A program made the position numbers and the translations under genes. Shown here piece by piece: positions 1 through 7,693 of a stretch of 64,000 bases of DNA. The stretch comes from Pusillimonas sp. DMV24BSW_D (lineage in GTDB: Bacteria; Pseudomonadota; Gammaproteobacteria; Burkholderiales; Burkholderiaceae_B): the NCBI RefSeq assembly GCF_011388195.1, contig NZ_CP049990.1, positions 2,170,001 through 2,234,000 of the forward strand, given 5' to 3'. The notes beneath the pieces were generated by a model. The model was not told where the DNA came from. It searched no databases and saw only the letters and a program-made list of their open reading frames with translations. How positions within the stretch are numbered: position 1 is the stretch's first letter; every line of letters begins with the position of its first letter.

Positions 1-494
1 GCCAGTTGATGCTGTACCTGAAGCTGCACGTATTCCGGTACGCCATCGCGCCAGAGCCGTGCGCCGAACTCCCCGGCTGTCTTACATTCCAGAATCTGTA
101 CATCAGGCGACCCAACGACCTCCCGGTCAATGTTGGCCAACATCCAGGGGATGTTTGGGTGCTGCAGTACGGCGTTGACCTTGCGTACCTTGCGACCGGT
201 TTGCTTGGTATAGGACGCGGCCACAATCGGTTCTAGCAGGGTTCCCCAGTAAACCGGGGCCGTGGTGTCGTCGGGATCAGGTTTGGGCAGGTCGGCATCC
301 CGGCCGGTCTTTTCCAGCCAGAGGGTTAATTGGCTCTTATAGGGATTCAGGCCAACGGCAGCAGCGGCGTCGGAGCTACCAATGCCGTGTTTACGTACTT
401 CTAGCCAATCGTCGCGGGTGATCGTGTTGGTCTTGACCAGGCGAAGGGCGGGGCGAAGCGGTTGAATGTGTTCGTGGTTTAAGGCGATAGCCAT
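1..494 (-). CDS. YqaJ-type recombination nuclease, N-terminal part (runs off the window)
   Basis: The first 164 residues of a protein that continues beyond the left edge. After a basic N-terminus it reads DDWLEVRKHGIGSSDAAAAVG, then WGTLLEPIVAASY, an NIDREVVG segment and ILECKTAGEFGA. These are hallmarks of the YqaJ / lambda-exonuclease-like PD-(D/E)XK family: the conserved GxSDAAA, the acidic D of NIDR and the E-x-K of ECK. Such enzymes resect double-stranded DNA ends for single-strand annealing and are usual in phages, conjugative plasmids and ICEs, often next to a Bet/RecT annealase; that partner would lie outside the window. The start is supported by a GGAGCAC ribosome-binding site just upstream. 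A terminator hairpin lies within the leader, so expression may depend on readthrough or on a promoter very close by. Confidence 0.85.
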   Translation of the reverse strand, partial: MAIALNHEHIQPLRPALRLVKTNTITRDDWLEVRKHGIGSSDAAAAVGLNPYKSQLTLWLEKTGRDADLPKPDPDDTTAPVYWGTLLEPIVAASYTKQTGRKVRKVNAVLQHPNIPWMLANIDREVVGSPDVQILECKTAGEFGARLWRDGVPEYVQLQVQHQL

Positions 495-507
495 GATAGT
501 GCTCCAT

Positions 508-552
508 AAAAAAGCATAAGGCCCGGCGCAGTGAAGTCGCCGGGCCTTATGC
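508..552 (-). terminator. Rho-independent terminator in the leader of the YqaJ gene
   Basis: A perfect 15-bp inverted repeat (514-528 and 538-552, arm GCATAAGGCCCGGCG) with a 9-nt loop is followed, reading leftward, by six T (508-513). It should end transcription from the secreted-protein gene to its right. The T tract ends only a few bases from the ribosome-binding site of the next gene, so the hairpin could also act as an attenuator. Confidence 0.8.
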
Positions 553-661
553 CGTGGTGGTAGAGATCAGGTTTTTCGTAAGGGGCTAACAGCAGGCCAT
601 GGTTTGAGTGGCTTTGTCTTGATGCGTCACATTAATCAAGTTAGTTTGCAGTACATGGTCA

Positions 662-681
662 GATATCACAATTGTGATATC
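662..681. repeat. Perfect 20-bp palindrome
   Basis: GATATCACAATTGTGATATC is a perfect palindrome whose right end overlaps the stop codon of the gene at 680-1342. There is no T tract, so it is not a standard terminator. It could be an operator or a cruciform site; its role is unknown. Confidence 0.45.
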
Positions 682-1342
682 AGCAGCCAGGAACGCTTAA
701 CTCATGACCGATCGTGACGGCGGTCACTTGAACGTTCTTGAACGCTTGAGCTGCAACGTCGTCGAAACGTGCTTCACAGTTAAAACGGGTATCCATGACA
801 TAGTCCTCGCCAGCGGCTTTTGTCATGTGCTCGCCCCAGGCGCTGGCAGCAGCGTAGGCGGCATCCTCAACCAGCACCACTTCCAGCAAGACCTGCATAA
901 AACCAGCCGCTCGAGGGCCTTCCCAATGCGCGTAAGCCGACGGATCGTAGGCGTTTCCACACATGGTTAAGCAATTGGCCAGGTACCGTAAATCACCGCC
1001 AGACGTCTGTGCAAATGCCCCAAAAGTAAGTTTTGAGGTCGCGGCCGGTGCGTAGTCGCCAATAAAGGATCTAAGGTCGGCGCGGCACGTATCGCTAAGT
1101 GGCATATGCAACGCAGAGACACTGCCGCCTTTGATGGTGGCTGTGATGTCGCACCCCTTGACCCGAAAGGTGTGATTTTCACCAAGAGACTGGCGAGGAA
1201 TGCCAGCAACGGACTCGAAATACCGCTGAGTCGTGCCAAGCATTTCACCGTTGAAAACTTCTTTGACGTCTGCCGCTATTGCTACGCTAGAAAAAACGCC
1301 AGTCAGAAGTGATGTGATGAGGGCGCGGAAAAGATACGACAT
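680..1342 (-). CDS. Exported protein of unknown function
   Basis: A 220-residue protein with a clear Sec signal peptide: MSYLFRA, a hydrophobic stretch to about residue 20, and an AIAA-D cleavage site. The mature part is about 197 residues, contains six cysteines (one pair in the CLTMC segment) and no motif I recognise. The start has an AAGGAAC ribosome-binding site. It sits among mobile-element genes on the same strand and is followed by a palindrome and a terminator, so it is probably transcribed alone. A periplasmic or secreted role in the biology of the element (entry exclusion, surface change) is possible, but nothing in the sequence shows this. Confidence 0.6.
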   Translation of the reverse strand: MSYLFRALITSLLTGVFSSVAIAADVKEVFNGEMLGTTQRYFESVAGIPRQSLGENHTFRVKGCDITATIKGGSVSALHMPLSDTCRADLRSFIGDYAPAATSKLTFGAFAQTSGGDLRYLANCLTMCGNAYDPSAYAHWEGPRAAGFMQVLLEVVLVEDAAYAAASAWGEHMTKAAGEDYVMDTRFNCEARFDDVAAQAFKNVQVTAVTIGHELSVPGC

Positions 1343-1477
1343 AAGTGTGTTCCTTGTTTTTAGAGATCAATAAAGTTAAATGTTGATACATTTTGTATTG
1401 TGCCATTGTTGTCGGGCTGAAGTCCGAAGAGGGGCGACCGACATGACCGGCACTATGGGTTGTTGTGACACGCACGC

Positions 1478-2437
1478 TCATGCCAGCATCAGCAAAGTCC
1501 GATCCAGGGCCTTTTGTTTAAGGGCAGCCCCCTGACCGAACCAGGCAGAATCCAATCGGTAATCCGTGTTACGGGCACGACGCTCGTGGTCTACGAATTC
1601 GGTGATGGCATTAAGCAGCCCCAGGGCGGTGCCGCTTGACGTACCCAGTTCAGCCCCGCGGCCTCGCCCGTTGTAAAGCTCCAGAACTTTAGCCATGGCC
1701 GATTCGTTGGGTTGGATGCTTGCGCTTTGGCGTGGCTCGGAAAACAGATGGCGAATGAATGCTTCAGCTTCGACGTGTTTGACCTTGCGCTGGCTTAGGA
1801 CTTTCATGCGGTACATGAACGTATCCCAATTTGAGACAGAAATGCCCAGTTGCCGTTTAACTGCCTGTGCGTCGAAGGCAGTGCTGTGGGGCACCTTGAC
1901 GGCCCCTCTGCTGTCATCAATCGCCACGGCCAGGGTGTTGTTGCACACGACGCGAACGGCTGTGAATTGCGCGGTGGTCGCCAAGGTTCCATCGCAAGCG
2001 GTGGCCAGCAGCACATAGGCGTTGGTGACATCGTTACCCTGTATCGTGGCCGAATGGCCCGTGCGTGCCAGGGCCCATACTTTCTTACCACCCTTAAGAA
2101 CGCCAGCCGTTTCCAGTTGGAAACCAGAGATTTCGGTTAGATCGCGGTAAAACTCGAGAATTTCGCGTGGCTGAACGACTTGATAGCGTTGGCTGACGAC
2201 CGACAGGGGTGTGCGGTTGTCGGAGCGGTACAGCACTTTGCTTTGTGGGAAGGTGATCAAGCGTGATTGAGTGTCATCAACGGCATCCATGAACTGAACG
2301 GGGGCTTCTTTGATGTCCCAGTTCATTCCGGCTTGCTGTTGCCAGACCTCAATAGGTTGGTTTGGACTGAGTTGATTTCCCAAGCCATGCCAGGGGGTTT
2401 GGCCGACATAGGCCATTTGTTCAACAAGGTGAGCCAT
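1478..2437 (-). CDS. DUF932 family phage/plasmid-like protein
   Basis: A 319-residue protein beginning MAHLVEQMAYVGQTPWHGLG, with the W-H-G-L-G motif typical of the DUF932 / phage-plasmid-like family, then YRSDNRTPLSVVS.RY and a C-terminal DSAWFGQGAALKQKA segment. The function of the family is not established; members are common on conjugative plasmids and ICEs of proteobacteria near recombination and single-strand-binding genes. The open frame extends 16 codons further upstream, but the start used here has a good GGAGAACC ribosome-binding site and matches the family's usual N-terminus. It lies 22 bp downstream of the zinc-ribbon gene on the same strand, and the two are probably cotranscribed. 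Confidence 0.8.
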   Translation of the reverse strand: MAHLVEQMAYVGQTPWHGLGNQLSPNQPIEVWQQQAGMNWDIKEAPVQFMDAVDDTQSRLITFPQSKVLYRSDNRTPLSVVSQRYQVVQPREILEFYRDLTEISGFQLETAGVLKGGKKVWALARTGHSATIQGNDVTNAYVLLATACDGTLATTAQFTAVRVVCNNTLAVAIDDSRGAVKVPHSTAFDAQAVKRQLGISVSNWDTFMYRMKVLSQRKVKHVEAEAFIRHLFSEPRQSASIQPNESAMAKVLELYNGRGRGAELGTSSGTALGLLNAITEFVDHERRARNTDYRLDSAWFGQGAALKQKALDRTLLMLA

Positions 2438-2459
2438 AGCGGTTCTCCAGACAAAATGT

Positions 2460-2846
2460 TCAAAAGGTTCGAAAGGTGTGACCACACGTGTGGCATATGT
2501 GGTTGTTCAGAATTGTTTCGTCTACGGCTTGACCCAACGCAGCGCCGGCAGCACAACCCACTGCGCCACCTGCCAGAGCGCCGAGCACTGCTGTCGTGAC
2601 TCCGTTTAGGGGTGTTGATGAGGCCATCGCGCGAAACCCCATAAAGGCACCGATACTGGCACCCTTTTGGGCACCGGCCATCGCGCTGAAGACGCCAGCG
2701 CATGTACCGAGCGCCCCACCTAGCCTTTTGCCGTGATTTTTGAGTCGGGTTTTGGGTGATCCGCACAGCGGGCAGTTGACGGACCTGGAGGGTCTGTCTG
2801 GGCGATAAGTAAAGTGATATGCGTTTGGATTGGGAGGTGTTGTCAT
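2460..2846 (-). CDS. Small zinc-ribbon / glycine-zipper protein of unknown function
   Basis: A 128-residue protein with two CxxC pairs, CPLCG near residue 25 and CHTCG near residue 120, which could together form one zinc ribbon. Between them is a glycine- and alanine-rich stretch (about residues 43-107) with repeated small-residue spacing (GGALGTCAG, GALAGGAVGCAAGAALG). This looks like two glycine-zipper membrane hairpins, so the protein may insert in a membrane with both ends on the same side and the zinc site joining them. No family is recognised. It lies just upstream of the DUF932 gene, and a terminator hairpin lies in its leader. Confidence 0.55.
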   Translation of the reverse strand: MTTPPNPNAYHFTYRPDRPSRSVNCPLCGSPKTRLKNHGKRLGGALGTCAGVFSAMAGAQKGASIGAFMGFRAMASSTPLNGVTTAVLGALAGGAVGCAAGAALGQAVDETILNNHICHTCGHTFRTF

Positions 2847-2877
2847 GCTGAAAATCCTTGGATAGGGAAGGCGGCAT

Positions 2878-2909
2878 AAAAAAGGCCCCAGAGGGTGAGC
2901 TCTGGGGCC
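2878..2909 (-). terminator. Rho-independent terminator in the leader of the zinc-ribbon gene
   Basis: A perfect 10-bp stem (2884-2893 with 2900-2909, arm GGCCCCAGAG) and 6-nt loop, followed leftward by six T (2878-2883). It closes the small gene at 2930-3190. As with the hairpin at 508-552, the T tract is followed by ATG and lies shortly before the next gene. Confidence 0.8.
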
Positions 2910-2929
2910 AGTACGGGTAGATTGGTTGG

Positions 2930-3190
2930 TCAGGAACGGGTAGCAGGAGTTGGGTAAGGTAGCAGGGCTATCGTGTCACTGATGCTTAGTGTTAATTCGG
3001 CGGCTAGCCAAAGTAGGTTGTCTTGAATTTCGGCAGAAAGGGTATTGAAGTTCTCTAGGCCATCAGCGTGCAGGCACGTTAATAGGGCGTGTAGCTGCCC
3101 GAGCTTGCCCGTGATTTGGCCGATGGGGTCGGTCGTGAGTTGAGGGTTCGGCAGGGTGTCTGTTTGGATTTGTGACCGATTTCTAGTCAT
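2930..3190 (-). CDS. Small protein of unknown function
   Basis: An 86-residue protein with a polar N-terminus and a helical central and C-terminal part (about residues 25-78) rich in leucine. It has no recognised motif, signal peptide or membrane segment. It is the first gene of the leftward series DUF932/YqaJ and is closed by its own terminator. The position fits a small regulatory or accessory gene of the element, but that is only inference from place. Confidence 0.45.
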   Translation of the reverse strand: MTRNRSQIQTDTLPNPQLTTDPIGQITGKLGQLHALLTCLHADGLENFNTLSAEIQDNLLWLAAELTLSISDTIALLPYPTPATRS

Positions 3191-3444
3191 ACATACTCCT
3201 AGTGATAGGGTGACACCGTCTGGTGCTCGACTAGGTGATATGTGAGTAAAGAAATCTGGATTCTGCTTTGGACATTAGGACCGCGTTTTTAGCTGTCTAA
3301 CTGGCTGTCACCAGGATCGCGCACCTTCTATAGGCGAACCAGGGATAGCGCCTTTCAAGGTAACGACTCGTCGATACAAGTTTTGGCAACAATAAGCAAT
3401 GTCTATGTTGGGTCGGTCTTGGAGAGCCGCCTTTGGCTGCAATC
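3191..3444. other. Intergenic region left of the first 150-bp repeat
   Basis: No gene is supported here. The stretch must hold the promoter of the leftward genes; no convincing -35/-10 pair was picked out. Beyond it come the 150-bp repeat (3445-3592) and about 150 bp of leader before the SIR2 gene. Confidence 0.3.
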
Positions 3445-3592
3445 GGGCTAGGCCGTGTGAAAACTTGTTGAAGTATGAAATTCAGGGGTCATCTCACCAT
3501 TAACCTAGTCAAGAAAAATGCATACAGAACGATCTGAGAGGTCAATTTTTTGCCGCGGTCGGTGTCTGATGTGTTTTCACATAGCCTCGACC
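3445..3592 (-). repeat. 150-bp MITE-like repeat, copy 1 (inverted)
   Basis: A 148-bp unit with terminal inverted repeats close to GGCCGAGGCTGTGTGAAAAC (ends at 3445-3464 and 3573-3592). Its reverse complement aligns along its whole length with the copies at 6614-6763 and 16099-16248, including the inner block GACCTCTCAGATCG. It has no coding capacity. Size, terminal repeats and dispersed copies fit a miniature inverted-repeat element; the parent element is not identified. Copies 1 and 2 bracket the SIR2-HerA pair in opposite orientation. Confidence 0.75.
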
Positions 3593-3741
3593 TTAAGCGG
3601 AAGTAATGCTGATTTGGCATCTGTAGTAGATACAGATATAGTGTAACAATTATTTTTGAACCGATGAGGTCCGGTCGGCAATGTGCTTTATTGCTATTGT
3701 CGCGCAGTGCGGATCAGAATAAAAACGAGGAAATGCGATCA

Positions 3742-4773
3742 ATGAATGCAATGGAGGCAATGCAGTTGCATGTGCAGGACTGCATCGGCAAGTTGCCCGT
3801 CATTTTGCTTGGTAGCGGTGCATCTGCAGCGCATGGCATCCCAGGCATGGATTTACTGGGAAAGCACCTGGCGGCGTCGACTTTGCCTGCGGTCTGTCAG
3901 AGCGAGCCGCACCTTACAGGGTGGCTACAATTTCTGGAGAACGTCCAGAAGATGGATCTTGAGTCAGCTCTGACCAGTGTCAATGTTACTACCGAAGTGC
4001 TCGGGCACATTGTGCTCACTACCTGGACTTTCCTCAATGAAGCGGACTTCTTAATTTTCGAGCGGGTGTTGGCCGACCGGCGCCTCTTGCCGCTCAGTCA
4101 ATTGTTTCAGCATCTTCTACGCAGCACTGCCATGCAACTCCAGGTCGTGACTCCAAACTACGATCGGCTTGCTGAGTACGCTGCTGAGGCAGCCGGCTAT
4201 TGCGCCTACACAGGGTTCACCTTCGGAATGTTTGGCGTGCGTGCAGTCGATTTGCCGCGGATTTATACAGGGCAGCGACAGGTGCGAACGGTTAACGTTT
4301 GGAAAGTGCATGGCTCACTGGGCTGGTTCAGCGGAACAGACGGCTCCATCGTCGCACTGCCACCGATGAGAGCCGTCCCAGATGGCTTCACTCCGGTCAT
4401 CGTCACGCCAGGTACTGAGAAGTACCGGCGTACGCATGAAGAGCCGTTTCGCAGCGCCATGCACAGTGCAGACGATGCGGTTGCCCGGGCAAGCGCTTTC
4501 CTGTGCATTGGGTACGGTTTTAATGATGACCACCTACAGCCCCTGATGATGGAGCGCTGCACGCGTCCGGATGTCCCTTTGGTCTTGATCACGAAGGAAA
4601 TTAGCTCCACGGCCCATCAGTTTCTCAAGAGCGGGCGTTGCAGCCGCTATGTAGCACTCGAGGAGTGCCCAAATGGCACCCGGATGTTTAGCCACGATGT
4701 GCCAGACGGCCTCGAGCTGCCCGGCGAATCCGTTTGGCGTCTTGATCGCTTCCTGTCCTTTGTCACTGGATGA
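3742..4773 (+). CDS. SIR2-domain NADase of a SIR2-HerA defence pair
   Basis: A 343-residue protein with a single SIR2 domain. Visible are the NAD-binding LLGSGASAAHGIPG (about residues 22-35), VVTPNYDRL (about 136), the catalytic-type histidine in VWKVHGSLGWF (about 192) and FLCIGYGFNDDHL (about 253), which resembles the C-terminal part of SIR2_2 proteins. In known SIR2-HerA systems this subunit is an NAD+ hydrolase activated during phage infection, causing abortive infection through NAD+ loss. The frame is open from 3664, but the start here has GAGG about 9 bp upstream; an ATG three codons earlier is too close to it. The stop is 6 bp before the HerA start. The pair stands alone between inverted 150-bp repeats. 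Confidence 0.88.
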   Translation: MNAMEAMQLHVQDCIGKLPVILLGSGASAAHGIPGMDLLGKHLAASTLPAVCQSEPHLTGWLQFLENVQKMDLESALTSVNVTTEVLGHIVLTTWTFLNEADFLIFERVLADRRLLPLSQLFQHLLRSTAMQLQVVTPNYDRLAEYAAEAAGYCAYTGFTFGMFGVRAVDLPRIYTGQRQVRTVNVWKVHGSLGWFSGTDGSIVALPPMRAVPDGFTPVIVTPGTEKYRRTHEEPFRSAMHSADDAVARASAFLCIGYGFNDDHLQPLMMERCTRPDVPLVLITKEISSTAHQFLKSGRCSRYVALEECPNGTRMFSHDVPDGLELPGESVWRLDRFLSFVTG

Positions 4774-4779
4774 GCACAT

Positions 4780-6537
4780 ATGAGCATTCTCAACTATAAA
4801 GACAATGAGTCGCTAGGGCGCGTGCGCTCAGTTGACACCGCGACCGTCGTCATTGCCGTGGATGATGTTGAGCGCCTGCGTAAGCTGCAAGTAAATCGCC
4901 TCGCAGTACTGCAGAGTAGCCGCGCTGGCCAGCACCTGATTGGCATCATCCAGAAGATCACGCGCACAGCCGTCGACGGCAAGGAAAACTCGGTCGATGC
5001 TGAGGAACCACTGGACGACGACCGGATGGGCGAACTCAACGTGGTGCGTATCGCACTCATCGGTACGCTGATGGACAAGGTCGGACTCCGTAACAACGTC
5101 TTTTTGCGCACGCTCGAAACGGTTCCAGAGATTGACGCTAACTGTTTCGCACTTGAAGGAGAACGGCTTACTTCCTTTATGCGTGTCATCGCCAACATTT
5201 CGGGCGACGGGCAGAAACTCTCGCTTGGTCACTACACACTTGACGAGAGTGCAGATGCGTTCCTGAACGGAAATAAGTTCTTTCAGCGCCATGCGGTCGT
5301 CGTTGGAAGCACGGGCTCCGGCAAATCTTGGACCACGGCCCGAATCCTTGAGCAAGTGGCAGCCCTACCAAACGCCAATGCGATCGTCTTCGACATTCAC
5401 GGCGAATACGCGCCACTCGCTTCAAAAGGCTTCCAGCATTTCCGGATCGCTGGACCTGCTGACCTTACCGACGAGGCTTTGCTCGGCGATGGCGTGATTT
5501 TCCTCCCATACTGGCTACTTGGCTACGAGGCTATGACGTCAATGTTCGTTGATCGCTCTGACCAGAACGCGCCTAATCAAGCGATGGTAATGTCTCGCGC
5601 TATCTTGGCAGCCAAACAGAAATACCTGGAAGGGCAGGGGCGCAAGGACGTGCTCGAAAACTTCACTATTGACAGCCCCATTCCCTTCGATCTCACCAGC
5701 GTTATTGACGATCTTCGCAAACTCAACGATGAGATGGTGCCGGGCGCACGCGCTGGTTCGGAGAAGGCGGGCGAGTTCAACGGCAAATTAAGCCGGATGA
5801 TTCAGCGGCTCGAGAACAAGCGTACAGACCGGCGATTGGGTTTCCTGTTTCAAGGCACCGGAGAAACGCAGGCGTTTGACTGGCTCGATCGATTCGTCAG
5901 CGCATTGCTGGCCGGATCGGTCGACCAGAAGTGCGGCGGAGGGGGCGTGAAGGTAATCGACTTCTCTGAAGTCCCGTCCGACGTGTTACCGCTGATGGTG
6001 AGCCTAGTTGCAAAACTCGCGTTCTCGGTGCAGCAGTGGACCGAAGCCTCGATGCGCCATCCCATCGCTATCTTCTGCGACGAAGCGCACCTCTACATTC
6101 CCGAGCGACAACAAGCCGGTGGAGCAGGGGAAATCTCTGTTGAGATCTTCGAACGGATTGCTAAGGAAGGCCGCAAGTACGGCGTCGGCCTGGTCGTCAT
6201 CAGCCAGCGCCCTTCCGAGGTTAATCGGACGGTCCTGAGCCAGTGCAATAACCTGGTGGCCATGCGTTTGACCAATGGCGACGATCAGGCGGTGGTGCGC
6301 AGGCTGTTGCCGGATAGCTTGGCAGGATTTGGTGACCTCTTGCCAGTGCTAGATACGGGCGAGGCGCTTGTTGTGGGGGATGCTAGCCTCCTGCCGACGC
6401 GGATCCGGGTCTCAACACCGGAGCATCGGCCCAATAGCGGAACCGTCGAATTCTGGGAACGCTGGGCCTCCGACCAGGCAGTCGGTGGCCTTGCTGTAGC
6501 CGTCGACGCCTGGCGAAAGCAGACTATGCAGGCTTAG
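4780..6537 (+). CDS. HerA-type hexameric ATPase of a SIR2-HerA defence pair
   Basis: A 585-residue HerA/FtsK-like ATPase. The N-terminal roughly 150 residues look like a HAS-barrel (SLGRVRSVDTATVVIAV, then GELNVVRIALIGTL). Walker A is GSTGSGKS (about 177-184), Walker B is IAIFCDEAH (about 428-436), and VISQRPSEVNRTVLSQCNN is the typical HerA sensor/arginine region, followed by a C-terminal barrel closure (PTRIRVSTPEHRP). HerA hexamers normally translocate DNA with NurA. No NurA is present here; the partner is the SIR2 gene 6 bp upstream, the arrangement of the described SIR2-HerA (Nezha) anti-phage systems, where the two proteins form a large complex with ATPase, NADase and sometimes nuclease activity. 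No further gene follows before the repeat at 6614. Confidence 0.9.
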   Translation: MSILNYKDNESLGRVRSVDTATVVIAVDDVERLRKLQVNRLAVLQSSRAGQHLIGIIQKITRTAVDGKENSVDAEEPLDDDRMGELNVVRIALIGTLMDKVGLRNNVFLRTLETVPEIDANCFALEGERLTSFMRVIANISGDGQKLSLGHYTLDESADAFLNGNKFFQRHAVVVGSTGSGKSWTTARILEQVAALPNANAIVFDIHGEYAPLASKGFQHFRIAGPADLTDEALLGDGVIFLPYWLLGYEAMTSMFVDRSDQNAPNQAMVMSRAILAAKQKYLEGQGRKDVLENFTIDSPIPFDLTSVIDDLRKLNDEMVPGARAGSEKAGEFNGKLSRMIQRLENKRTDRRLGFLFQGTGETQAFDWLDRFVSALLAGSVDQKCGGGGVKVIDFSEVPSDVLPLMVSLVAKLAFSVQQWTEASMRHPIAIFCDEAHLYIPERQQAGGAGEISVEIFERIAKEGRKYGVGLVVISQRPSEVNRTVLSQCNNLVAMRLTNGDDQAVVRRLLPDSLAGFGDLLPVLDTGEALVVGDASLLPTRIRVSTPEHRPNSGTVEFWERWASDQAVGGLAVAVDAWRKQTMQA

Positions 6538-6613
6538 AATGTCAGTGTCTCTTGATAGCGCCCCGGGTCAGAGCAGAGCTGGGGACGCAGCACCATTGCG
6601 AGCGACCGATCCC

Positions 6614-6763
6614 GGCCGAGGCTGTGTGAAAACGCATCAAGCACTGGCACCGGCAAAAAACCGACCTCTCAGATCGCTCCGCATGCGATTTTTTTGCTAT
6701 AGGTAATGGTAAAAGAAGACCCTTGAATTTTGTAGTTTCCTGAGTTTTCACACAGCCTCGGCC
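6614..6763 (+). repeat. 150-bp MITE-like repeat, copy 2
   Basis: The best-preserved copy: both ends carry GGCCGAGGCTGTGTGAAAAC as perfect inverted repeats (6614-6633 and 6744-6763). Similarity continues a few bases outward (TCCGCT) at several of the ends of the three copies, so the true terminal repeat may be nearer 30 bp. It abuts the C-terminal end of the integron-integrase remnant. Confidence 0.78.
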
Positions 6764-6784
6764 AGAAGCGGACGATCACCAAGG

Positions 6785-7327
6785 GCTGCTTTGAGACGCC
6801 TCTGCTGCGACGAGTGCATTGAGCGGGTTGCGCGCCGCCCTGCCCGTGCGTGTAGCTCATGGTGGTTGCAACGTCGGCATGCCCCAGCAGCTCTTGTAAG
6901 GTACGGAGTCGCTGCCGGCTTGCAGCAGGTGGGTTGCGAAACAGCGCCGCAGCGTATGCTTGCCGGCTTGGTGATGCCGGCCAAGCCCAACACCCACTCT
7001 AAAGCGCGGTGGAACGTCTTGTCGTGGATGTGGTGGCGCCGAACGACGCCACTGCTCGGAACGGTCGAGAGATGGTCTTAAGGAAAGACCCAGAAGCAAG
7101 CCCATGACAGACCGGCCCGCGATTACTTCCGTTCCAATGCATATGGCTTCTCGAGCCGGGCTGGCCAACCTCTATATCGGCGGCCCCCACCAGCCGTGCG
7201 CGAGCGAGTTTGGCATGGAGCTCAACGGCCAATGACTGCGGCAGCATTGCCACTCGGTGCCTGCGGTCCTTGCCGTCCTTGACTGAGCGGACGATCAGCG
7301 ATTGAAGCGCGAAGTCGAGATCCTTCA
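6785..7327 (-). pseudogene. Remnant of an integron-type tyrosine integrase (IntI-like)
   Basis: Reading leftward, pieces in shifting frames give [88 protein letters not shown] and MSYTHG. In order these match the catalytic half of integron integrases, including the additional-domain region with [13 protein letters not shown] that marks IntI rather than other tyrosine recombinases. There are at least three frameshifts. The N-terminal half is missing: the remnant stops exactly where the IS66 terminal repeat begins at 7328. The lost 5' part, attI and any first cassettes are not found beyond the other IS66 end at 13372. An earlier integron at this locus is inferred. Confidence 0.7.
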
Positions 7328-7382
7328 GTAAGGTTCCGGTAAACCCACATTGACGAACGGCCGCATGAGCGGCCGTTGTGAT

Positions 7383-7580
7383 TTATTCGTTTGCTTGCAG
7401 CTGCCAATGATGCGGCAACAATTCTTCAATGCGGCGATTGGGATGGGTTGGCAAGCGGGTCAGCACATCTTTCAAATAAGCATGCGGATCGTGACCGTTG
7501 AGCCGGGCCGAATGAATCAGGCTCATTACCGCTGCAGCACGACGCCCAGCCCGCAGTGAACCCGCGAAGAGCCAATTCTT
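7383..7580 (-). pseudogene. tnpC: IS66 element 1 tnpC, 3' part separated by the RIT insertion
   Basis: Leftward it encodes the C-terminal 65 residues of an IS66 transposase: KNWLFAGSLRAGRRAAAVMSLIHSA through HAYLKDVLTRLPTHP to HHWQLQANE and a stop. Its first codons continue directly from the RPVALGR motif at 11047 on the other side of the RIT element. The transposase is therefore disrupted and should be inactive unless the RIT excises. Confidence 0.85.
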
Positions 7581-7693
7581 CCTGTTATGTCTATCTTGGC
7601 ATAAGGGAATTTATGTTCAGCCGTTGATTATGTTGAGTCGCCGACAGCGGTCCGCCCTATTTGCGGCGGTCCGATCCTGTCGGCTGCACATAA

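Noticed and set aside
6614-6763. The 150-bp repeats as integron attC sites.
   Set aside because: Length is near the range, but the ends (GTGTGAAAAC) lack attC core sequences and the copies have full terminal inverted repeats in both orientations, which fits a MITE better.
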